From NCBI GenBank assembly GCA_950295325.1, contig OX485809.1, forward strand, positions 28,706,001-28,770,000: a stretch of DNA of 64,000 nucleotides, read 5' to 3'. The stretch comes from Polytrichum commune (taxonomy: Eukaryota; Streptophyta; Polytrichopsida; Polytrichales; Polytrichaceae). Each line of letters begins with the position of its first letter. Position 1 is the stretch's first letter. Positions 55,890 to 64,000 of this stretch are shown in pieces. The notes beneath the pieces were generated by a model. That model saw only the letters and a program-made list of their open reading frames with translations, had not been told where the DNA came from and searched no databases. Made by a program: the position numbers and the translations under genes.

Positions 55890-58170
55890 ATAAACATAAT
55901 TTAAATAAACTAGAACAAATCTCACCAACAAAATTATATATGGATAAAAAAACTTCATTTTTTCCTCATGAATAATGACAAGCACATATAAATAGCCATA
56001 AGAACTTAAGAAAAAAACAAAGACTCTTAGAAATATTAATAAAAATAATAATGTGTTTGAAATAGACTAGATAAAAACAAATTAATAACATTTGTCCTTA
56101 AAATCCACTTGTTCATAAAGTGGATTGGGTTTTGTTTAGGAATAAAAGAAGAACTCCAAACCACAAAAAAAATATAAGTCAAAATAACACACCAAAAAAA
56201 TATTTTTCACAATGGCTTGGATTCAGGATTATAAATGTATTGAATGAAAGCAAGGGTCTTGATGAGGTAGCCCATAAAAATACTAACGATCTTATAAGAA
56301 TGAGAATAACTGAGAGAGAAATACTAGAATGTCAATATTATATACCATCTTATCTATTTATACCACAATAAATATGATGGCTTAGTAAGAATGACCTAAA
56401 GGAACAACACTTCCACCACATCCAAATTCCTTCTTATATAAATGTATGTGATGAATTTTCCATGGATTATCATATTGTTCTGTTCTTTAATCATACTACT
56501 TCCAACACTTCCAAAAAATACTGGTGGTACTTAATGCAAGAGACACTTGACAAAGAACCCATTAGACACCTTGAAAAAAAAATTAATATGACAAAAGACA
56601 CAATTTAGCAATCATAGCAAACCAAACACATCAACTACACAAATGGCTCGAGAGCGATGAAATTGATAAAATATTATCAAATGACTTTTTGACAAACCCC
56701 ACCATCACGGATAAACAAAAAACGTGTCTAATCAAATTTTGAACAAGATAGTATATGGGCCATGCCTAGAAACAACTCTTCCTTGGTAGAAAAGCCTACC
56801 CATCGAAGACATGTCTTACTCATCAGATGTGGATACATGGCCACATGTATCACTAAAGTACAAACAACAACACATTCATGTGCTAATAACAAAAAGACAA
56901 AACAAAGTGGTCTAGAAATTACAGAAACTCATAATATCAACTAAATTATCAAGATACTACACATTTATGAAAGCATGAACCTATAATGGAATACCTCAAG
57001 AAAACACCGTTCGAACATGGTTATTGCCGTGTACATGTGGGACCTAACGATGCCACTGTAATTTCAGGTTTAAGCCCAACTTAATGTGCGTTATAGGCCA
57101 CCCATACAACCACCACCCACTAGAAGCCCCCACACCTAAATTCATTATACAATTCATATAATTCACATATTGTAATGATATATTTGCCACATAAACCCTT
57201 GATAGGAAAACTACAAAATATCAACCACTCATCAATAACATTCCTACAAGAGGATGGAACATAGCACCACTTATGGTCCTAGCTGCAGGGGCAAGAGCCA
57301 TAACACATATCCCATCAATGAAAAGTTTGGAAACAAAATTCACAATTCCTATTGCAAAAATCAAGAATAAATTCAAACAAATAAACATAATTGCCGCAAT
57401 TATGCACATTCTATTCTAGTCCATATGCAAAGACTAGAGAATCGACAACTTGTCACAAACCTCCAAAACTTACCATAAGTCAACTAATAAATCTATATAT
57501 AATGTATATGGAATGGAATTACCTTACCCCCCCCCCCCCCCTTAGATAATACCACATTCCTGAAACGTCGCCCCCACCAAGGACGATTACATGTTGTCGA
57601 TTACTGGTAATGGTTACTAGTTACTAAATATAGTGTCTACTCCCTGCAAGGGGTGAAGTAGTTTCACATCCAATGCCACCGTCCTTAGGGCATGGCCAAG
57701 GATATTCTATGAACAAACACTCTATTCACTCTGACCTCCTTTGAAGACCGGAGTTCTTCTTCTTCTTTGTAAATAAAGGTCCAACAAAATAAATGAGGGA
57801 GTCACACCAAAGGAGATTTATTTAGGAATCAAGCTAAATGTGGATCCCATGAAGGTTTTTGGTTGCCTACTAGGGCAACTATAGACATACAAACTATTCA
57901 ACCCCCAGGGTGCACCTTTCATAACACGTATACATGAGTGCACAAATGGATGTTCTGATTGATGAACATGAAAATGTTGAAATGCCCTCTCAATCTAATG
58001 TAAAGTCCTATGCGGCTTATGTAGAGGTAGGGGAGTTTAGAGATTTCAATAGTACACTTGTTATTCAATTGAATGGCAATCCAATTTAATCTAAAGATTG
58101 ATTGACTCAAATCAATGCTAGCATATTATATATGAAGCCTAAACTCCTTGTTGCCGCCAATCATGATAGC
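55890..58170. other. decayed, unassigned sequence
   Basis: The frame at 56120-56371 and discontinuous frames to about 56960 (including CGYMATC...HSCANNK near 56830-56890) read like a broken coding region, possibly of a transposon, but no family can be named. A poly-C run lies at 57525-57541. A solitary end of the 12338-type TIR element lies at 57908-57950. Nothing else is supportable. Confidence 0.3.
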
Positions 58171-58176
58171 ATGTTA

Positions 58177-58330
58177 GGGCATCTGCAGTCGTTCCCCGCC
58201 AAATGCCCCCGGCAACGGGCATTGACGGGGCCACTGCGGGACCCGGGAGGGCCGCCCAGTCGTGGCCCGCAAAGGGCTCCCGGTAGACGCTCCCTGGGGC
58301 CACCTGGGTTCATCTGTAGCGTGGCGGGCC
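58177..58330. mobile_element. Harbinger-type element end, GC-rich
   Basis: TTA (58174-58176) is followed by GGGCATCTGCAGTCGTTCCC, matching 12 of 13 terminal bases of the inverted end at 63440-63452. The next 150 bases are much GC-richer than their surroundings. No partner end is visible nearby, so this is either a truncated MITE or the left end of a large element reaching to 63452. Confidence 0.55.
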
Positions 58331-58832
58331 AATTGGCCAGAGCAGTCGATGAGCTGAATTGCTCCTACCAAAGTAGGAAGGGCCAGAGCTTGAAGCTCTT
58401 TCGAAACTGGAGAATTATTGTTTGAGAGGAAGGGCATGTGTGGGAATTTGTTATTGAGGGGAGTGTATTTTGTGTAGAGATAGGAGAAGACTTTGCAATT
58501 TTATTGCAACTCTTTACTATTAGGAAGGTGTCATGGAGAGTTGGGAGGATGAGCTTGAGAGAAACCTATGTTTTGATTTAGGGTTTGAAGAAGACATGCT
58601 TGATTCTTAATTCTTCACATTGTACAGGAAACATGTATCATATCATTCATGCACAAGTTTGATATGTATTTCATTCCTATATTCTTGGAAAAAAAATGCA
58701 TTTTTATTGAGAGTAGAAATGGGCATTTAGGTTTAGACCTTGTCCAAAGTTTCTGTAAACAAACTCTTGACCTCCTATAATCCCATTCGGATTTGCATCC
58801 ACTGCACTTGAGTTTTCTACACTATACAATCC

Positions 58833-59181
58833 CTCGGGGGGGGGGGGGTAGTCATTGGTTGGAGTAGCAATATACGTGCGAACAAATGATAGGGTATTTA
58901 AAAAACATGGGGGCAAAAAATTATAATTGGACTTAAGAGTAATATAGGGTATCAAAAATGGCACTGGACATCTTTAAAGTACTATAGGGTATGGAATAAT
59001 AAGTAATTTGGAATTATAAGTAATGCAAGCCATTTTTATATTAACCCAAAGTAGAAATTTACATAATGATAGCATGTGAAAAAAAGAAGAGAATTGAAAG
59101 TAATACCCCCTATAAAATAGTGGTTGTTCGCACCTATATCCTTAACTTTTTAACACACTGCCCCCCCCCCCCCCCCCCGAG
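58833..59181. mobile_element. hAT-like MITE with G-tract ends, family G copy 2
   Basis: The ends are CTC followed by 13 G (left) or, reverse-complemented, 18 G (right), then (T/C)AGT. A perfect 8-base duplication, tacaatcc, flanks it (58825-58832, 59182-59189). Internal 'tatagggtat' words and 'gtgcgaacaa' near both ends tie it to the larger element at 35067-36373. At 349 bp it is a pure non-coding derivative. Confidence 0.88.
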
Positions 59182-59688
59182 TACAATCCTTGAGGGTGAG
59201 AGTATGCTACATTTCTATGTCCAAGAAAATTAGATTCAATGCTTGGTGCTTGAGATTGGTGCTGGGTGTTTGGGATGATCCCTGAATCCTCCCAGTAGTC
59301 ACCTTGGGAATCATCTGTACAGAGTACAAGAGAACAACAAAATTAATAATAATAAAAAACACTCATTGCAAACATGCTTAAATCAAGCATGAGTTAAAAC
59401 GACAAGGTCCATTGTCTATGCAGCTGCTTGTTTGGCATGACTTGACTCAACAACGAAGGAAAGAGGGAAACTTGTGTACTGTCAAAAGAGGTGGTTGTCG
59501 GGGTCACCTGCAACTTAGACGGTGTAACCCGCTGTTGACCGGTTTACATGGAAGTTACTCCCACCAAAATTAGATCCTCTTAGTTTCCAATACTTGTGAA
59601 GGTGTCTGTACTCTCTTTGTTGACTCAATCTTGTAACCTATAATTTTAATGCTCCTTGAATCCTCATGAAGTCGTTGACCTAAGATTG

Positions 59689-60045
59689 CAAGTTTATGTT
59701 CCCCGAAATCTAATATTAAGGTGTTCCTAAGAACCTAGTTCCTAATCACCTATATATCTTGCATCTTTCATGGTTTGAATGACTAGCAAGATAATCTTAT
59801 TCCAAATCCAGAATGTTGTATTAAAGTCTCTTTCTAAATCTCTAAGGAGAAAGTGCCTTGGGTTTTCAAGATTATGTTCCCCAAAATCCTAATGTCGAGG
59901 TTAAGTGTTTCATAGGAAACTCTAAATGTTGCATACAATATCTTTCATGGTTTGAATGCTTCTATTACTTTCGAAGAATATTCCGAGAATGTTTTCATAA
60001 AGAGTTTCTAGTTCAAAACATATTCTTTAACATTATGAAAATCTT
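59689..60045. repeat. 178-bp diverged direct duplication
   Basis: 'caagtttatgttccccgaaa' (59689) and 'caagattatgttccccaaaa' (59867) open two units, each containing 'atctttcatggtttgaatg' at a comparable distance. The 71-codon frame at 59858-60073 lies in the second unit and has no known motif. Confidence 0.65.
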
Positions 60046-60663
60046 GAGAATCATCTTGTCTCTTTCACCTTGATTATACTATGGGGGTAGTATCCTTGGT
60101 CCTTCAACATTCCAAAATCACTTGGGAATATTTGAGGGATTAGAATCCTTGTTTGATTCTATTGTAACCAATTCCCACTCAAGGATGTTTGATTAATATC
60201 ACCCTCATTTATGAGGTATTAAACTCATTGCCTAAATTCCCCAAGTGTTCCCCTTAGTTGCCTTAAAATCCCCTTAGTCTAATCCCCTTAGATTTAACAA
60301 CATGTAATGATTTAGTATCTAGTCATGCCCGGTATGACGTGACCGGTTGCCGGTAAGCCCGCAACTTACCCTCTTCATCCATGAGTGACTTATGCTTTTA
60401 CTGTAATGATTCTCCTTACTTGGCCGGCTTGAGGTCGGAGATTTACTTGAGTGTACCGCCGGGGTAAAATTTACCTCCCCTCTGTAATTATCTTCATTCG
60501 GGTCCTTTATTCCTCTAGGCTCGGACTCCTCCTTCCTTATGTTGATTCGGATCTTTGATGCTTGGTTAGTTTCTTTTTTATGAAGCCTTTAGTTACCGGA
60601 GGTAAGCCAAATCCAGAGTCCCCTTTCTATTTTGTCTTGATGTATTTATATTTCCAATATCCC

Positions 60664-60855
60664 CCCAGTTAGGATAAGCTTATGCCTCGGCTACTCGCAT
60701 TAAATTTATAATGCCCTCCGAGTTAGGGCTCGTATATGCCTCGACTACTCGCATTACTTTATAATGCCCTCCGAGTTAGGGCTCGAGTATACCTCGGCTA
60801 ATCGCAATGGTAACTCTAATGCCCTCCAAGTTAGGGCACGAATACCTCGGTTAAA
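60664..60855. repeat. 53-54-bp tandem repeat, about 3.3 units
   Basis: 'tgcctcggctactcgcatt' and 'aatgccctccgagttagggc' recur with starts near 60683, 60737, 60790 and 60843. The units are similar but not identical. It lies in GC-richer DNA (60300-62050) without a credible gene; the setting resembles LTR or transposon subterminal sequence. Confidence 0.9.
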
Positions 60856-61294
60856 TGTACTAGCTTGAGAGAGAGTGCTAGAGGCTCAGACACTCATGTA
60901 GAGTTTGCGTGTTCAAATGAAGTGTATTAGGTGCCTTAACTTTGGCCTCTTATATAGTATTTGACATCTAGCTTTCTTCAAAATTCCCTAAATGCAAGCT
61001 GCGGCTAAATATAGTCTGTCATCTATTTTTAGCCTGGATCTAGGATCATCATTCCTAATTTTCTACACCTAGTACCCTAAGATGTTTCCATAGGCTACAT
61101 ATCTTCCGGTGTGTGATGGTTACAAATCCATTTAGTTTTCATTCATCTATTTAATTTAGGCACATGCTTAATAGTTCGTGCCTCTTCGGTTCTTAATTAA
61201 CCTTGTTCACACTAAATTTCCTAGGTTAAGTTCTGTTCCCGAACGTTCCCCGTGATGCTCTCCATCCTTTGTCGTTCCCGAGCCACCTTGCTGT

Positions 61295-61405
61295 GTTCCC
61301 GGTGTGCTCCCTCGCTCCCGTCCGTTCTCGGTGAGTTCCCGGTGCGCTCCCTCGTTCCTGGCCGCTCTCGGTGGGTTCCCGGTGCGCTCCCTCGTTCCCG
61401 TGGTC
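61295..61405. repeat. 40-bp tandem repeat, about 2.7 units
   Basis: 'gttcccggtg.gctccctcg' begins at 61295, 61335 and 61375, an exact 40-base period. Related words occur upstream ('gttcccgaacgttccccg'). The minus-strand open frame across it (61226-61648) has no ATG at its start, is arginine/glycine/glutamate-rich and follows the repeat, so it is not annotated as a gene. Confidence 0.9.
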
Positions 61406-62251
61406 CCTACATAACAGGGTAGGCCGGCCCTCGCCCTTTGCCGGTCTGGTCCTCGAGCCCCCCCCCCCTTTGTTGGCGCGCTCCTTGGCCGCCAACTGTC
61501 CTTCCTGCCGCGACCTCTCCCTCACCGCTAATACCCGCCTGTTGTTAGGCTCCTTCTCGCCGCTCCTTCGGCCACCTGCAAGCCCTTGGCCTTCTCCGGT
61601 TCTCGGCCGCTCCCGGTCCTCGACGTTCGGTTCTCTGCACTCTGGCACTCTGCTTCTCCTCGGTCGTCTCTCTCACAGCTCGTCCGCTGCTCTTGGCTGC
61701 TGGGAGGGTGTACAGTGGTTACATATTGAATGAGATTGGCTCAAGACTGAATGAGATTTAGCTCAAGGACACCCATTTCTACAACCACGGCCCCTGTTTG
61801 TGTTTGGTCCTATCCAAAAAGGCACCGATCCAGCATGAAAACAACATGGCTGATTGCTATCACTCATTTGTGTACAGTACCCCCATATATACTTTTACCC
61901 GACTGGGAGCTCAGAAAAGCAGGCATTCTTCACTGTATGCACGGCGTTGGACGTCATAAATTAAGTTTGCATGCAGCTAAAAAATTCACCACCAATTGGT
62001 AGAGTCGGCAGAGAGGATTTGGAGAGAGAGAGTGCATCTAGACAGAGGGCTTTCGGGAGCAGGGGAAGGTTCGCAATAGATTAAAAAAAAATAACGGATT
62101 CAACAATTGAAGCGTCGACCTGAATTGCGTGGCTAAGTTCCGTACCTGGCAATTCAGAGTCGTCGCGGCTCGAAGGAGGTGCTGCCGTTGGAGGAGTCAG
62201 GAGCCTCGGCCCGAGCTAGACCGTCGAAGCGGGGTGGAGCGTTGGAGCAGT

Positions 62252-63259
62252 CTATGCCGCAGGTAGAGGAGCGGCCGACGGAGTACTTCGGGGAGCAGTT
62301 GCAGCAGTCCGGGGTCGTTTCCCCCGCTGGACCTTTGCCTCTCGCTCCTGCATGAGCTTGTCATGCTCAGCCTTTTCACGGTCCGCCACCCGCTTCTCCG
62401 CTTCGATCCGCCGCTTTATCCTCTCCAGTTCCTCGGTGCGTCGAAGCTGAAAGTACTCTCTAGTGCCCTGGTCTAGCTCCTCCAGATTCATCCTGAACAA
62501 GGTCATCGCAAAGTGATCTTGCATGGCCTCCGCCTTCCGCATGTTGGCGGCGGCCATTTGCTCGGTAGCCCTTGCCTGAGTTTTGAGGATAGAGTCTCGG
62601 CGCCCAGCCTCGAGAAGGTCATGCTTTGCAGCCTTCTGCCCCCTTGGCCTGACCAGCTCTCGGGCTGCACTCTCGACACTACCGAAACCCTCCCCCTCGG
62701 CGCTGGCACCCTCCCCGTCGACGTGCTCCTGAACATCCCCCTCGTGTGCAGGCTGCGTGGGCACTACGGCTCTCCGGGCTGCCATGGCCAAACCTCCCGG
62801 ACTCCCCTCTCCACCGTGAGTCTTCTTCTGCACGTCCAGAGGAGATTCCCACCACCTAGGCACCTCTCTCAACAAAGTCCAACAATGCAGGAAGGTAAAT
62901 CCTTGCTGCTTGGGGTGTCTATCTCTATAATATTCTAACGCACGCTCTAGTACATCCCCCATTGAGGTGCCTGACTCTCTACAGTCGGAAACCTGCTTGT
63001 ACTCACCACAAAACTTGGCGACGTCATGCTTGATGCTCCCCCACTTGGTCTCTAGAGATCTTGCAGGTCGCAACGGACTCCCCCTTGCCTTCACGCGATT
63101 GAAGTGAGTGGTGATGCGCTCCCAAAATGCAGTGTTGCGTTGGCCATTTCCACAAACTGGGTCCTGCGACACAGCCAAAAAACTCCTACACAAGCATGTC
63201 TCCTCTTCTATTGAAAAGTTCTTCCCTTTCCTCCCCCTTCCTGCCTCCAAGCCTACCAT
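62252..63259 (-). CDS. PIF/Harbinger-type Myb/SANT-like protein (ORF1)
   Basis: A 335-codon intronless frame with the ATG at 63259, chosen because family members begin shortly before the GKNFS segment. The frame is open further, with ATGs at 63409 and 63514. Residues 10-137 form the plant Myb/SANT-like DNA-binding region: GKNFSIEEE, the DPVCGNGQR turn, FWERI (W46), SLETKWGSIK (W73), KFCGEY and FTFLHCW (W127). Residues 140-255 are low-complexity and Glu/Ala-rich. A charged helix, probably coiled coil, spans 255-312 (RTEELERIKRRIEAEKRVAD) and ends in a basic KRPR nuclear-signal-like patch at 314-317. In active Harbinger elements ORF1 brings the nuclease to DNA. No DDE nuclease ORF is visible here. 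It could be a domesticated gene or a lone transposon ORF. Confidence 0.85.
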   Translation of the reverse strand: MVGLEAGRGRKGKNFSIEEETCLCRSFLAVSQDPVCGNGQRNTAFWERITTHFNRVKARGSPLRPARSLETKWGSIKHDVAKFCGEYKQVSDCRESGTSMGDVLERALEYYRDRHPKQQGFTFLHCWTLLREVPRWWESPLDVQKKTHGGEGSPGGLAMAARRAVVPTQPAHEGDVQEHVDGEGASAEGEGFGSVESAARELVRPRGQKAAKHDLLEAGRRDSILKTQARATEQMAAANMRKAEAMQDHFAMTLFRMNLEELDQGTREYFQLRRTEELERIKRRIEAEKRVADREKAEHDKLMQEREAKVQRGKRPRTAATAPRSTPSAAPLPAA

Positions 63260-63439
63260 GGTGGCGTTGACTGAGTTTAGAGGGAGGAAAACTTCTCCTT
63301 GCAAAGGTGCAACTTTTGGAGAGACCGGGAGCTCAATGGCGTCCCTCGGCAGTTTGGAGCGAGGGGTGCGGAGACCGTTGGGAGGCCGTTTTTGCTGCGG
63401 GCCCGCCATGCACCGTTGGCGGGAGCCGTTGGCGAGCCC

Positions 63440-63455
63440 ACTGCAGGTGCCCTTA
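63440..63455 (-). mobile_element. Harbinger-type terminal inverted repeat with TTA
   Basis: Read on the minus strand, TAA is followed by GGGCACCTGCAGTGGGCTCG and CGCCAACGG repeats. The end lies just 31 bases outside the upstream ATG of the Myb-like gene (63409), which suggests that the gene sits inside a PIF/Harbinger element. The matching end at 58177 has TTA outside it as well. Confidence 0.6.
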
Positions 63456-63556
63456 CATCTTGGTCGTGAAGGTGGAGGGTGTTTTTGGAACGCACGTAAA
63501 GCTAGAATTTTCATAGAAAAAACGTGGTAGACCCCCAAAATAATTAGCTTCAATTA

Positions 63557-63850
63557 ATGTTTGGTTTGTTGAAAGGGTTTATAGGATACATAGAGAATTT
63601 GGTAATTGATGGATGCAGTAGAGATCCAATTGACTTGATGGACCATCCATCAAACATGGAGATTGGTTTATGTTGGTATAAAAAGGGAACCAACAATAAG
63701 TGGACTTATGACCTTATAGAATTGAAGCAACCAAAAAGTCTAGATTTTGAAGACATGTCTAGCCATTTCGTATTAGATTGCCATGTCATGAAACTACCAG
63801 ATTACATATGGATTCAAGTAAACATGGACAAAAGGCTTGTCCAAAATTAA
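63557..63850 (+). CDS. unknown small ORF resembling 35315-35641
   Basis: A 97-codon ATG frame without recognised family. The peptide has FIGYIENLVIDG near residue 8, DPIDLMDHP near residue 23, CWYKKGTNNKW near residue 39, and a later LDFEDMSSHFVLDCHVMKL stretch. The order IG..PIDLM..W(Y/F)KK..hydrophobic strand is shared with the ORF at 35315. Coding may continue beyond the stop through splicing towards the window edge. The last 150 bases of the window hold nothing else I can identify. Confidence 0.4.
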   Translation: MFGLLKGFIGYIENLVIDGCSRDPIDLMDHPSNMEIGLCWYKKGTNNKWTYDLIELKQPKSLDFEDMSSHFVLDCHVMKLPDYIWIQVNMDKRLVQN

Positions 63851-64000
63851 TAATGCATCTAATAATATATTTTTGCATGGTGCACATTGCATAACAAATT
63901 CTTTGAAGGAAGAAACTAGAAGAATATGGTGATAATCCCAATTACACATACTTTGAGAAGCAATATGAACATATATATCCCTCTAGATGTGTATTTTCAC

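Noticed and set aside
57525-57541. Poly-C run as another G-tract element end
   Set aside because: It lacks the adjoining GAG/CTC triplet, a partner end and an 8-bp duplication.
60664-60855. Possible CRISPR-like array
   Set aside because: Units are diverged contiguous tandem repeats without unique spacers, and the genome is a plant's.
61226-61648. 140-codon minus-strand frame
   Set aside because: No ATG at its start, and its Arg/Gly/Glu-rich sequence follows the 40-bp tandem repeat.

Overview
This window looks like nuclear DNA of a land plant. It is AT-rich and gene-poor, dominated by decayed transposable elements, and carries a plant-specific GRAS transcription factor, a plant PIF/Harbinger Myb-like protein, plant hAT transposase remnants, and a Ty1/copia element with a tRNA-Met-type primer-binding site. 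I cannot name the species. A large TE-rich genome such as a fern, lycophyte or gymnosperm is plausible, but that is inference.

Only two intact protein-coding genes convince me. One is a single-exon GRAS regulator on the + strand (ATG at 45309, stop at 47609, 766 codons). The other is a Myb/SANT-like protein on the - strand (62252-63259, 335 codons) of the kind carried as ORF1 by PIF/Harbinger transposons. All other coding signals are fragments: hAT transposase C-termini (7565-8278, 41118-41642), a pogo/Tigger-like transposase C-terminus (19150-19639), copia integrase (27725-28225), copia gag/protease (50803-52340), and small ORFs inside non-autonomous elements (35315-35641, 38773-38967).

Layout. 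1-5650: little recognisable beyond degenerate repeats, with a GC-richer unassigned stretch at 4100-5290. 5650-9380: a TIR element at 5986-6464, a hAT relic at about 6775-8696, and a Tourist-like MITE at 8822-9377. 9850-20480: three copies of one unknown repeat, one split by a MITE (10139-10640) and one by a pogo-like element (18920-19894). The same stretch has several inverted-repeat elements, one with a Tourist-like MITE nested in it. 21890-28400: a GC-rich dispersed repeat, an LTR-like repeat, copia integrase and a hairpin element. 28750-43250: more TIR element copies, a hAT-like element with G-tract ends (35067-36373), the longest member of a 6-bp-TSD family (38044-39178), and a complete deletion-derivative hAT (40703-42834) that interrupts an older reading frame. 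43250-50700: the GRAS gene and its flanks, including a striking 149-nt hairpin at 49317-49465. 50800-63455: copia relic, LTR-like repeat, further MITEs, GC-rich tandem repeats and the Harbinger-type gene. 63557 to the end: a small ORF that resembles the one at 35315.

The main result is that many mobile elements can be delimited to the base by target-site duplications. For three of them, paralogous empty sites are present in this same window. Three copies of one TIR family share perfect 6-bp duplications, an unusual size for a DNA transposon, and the longest carries an AT-hook ORF.
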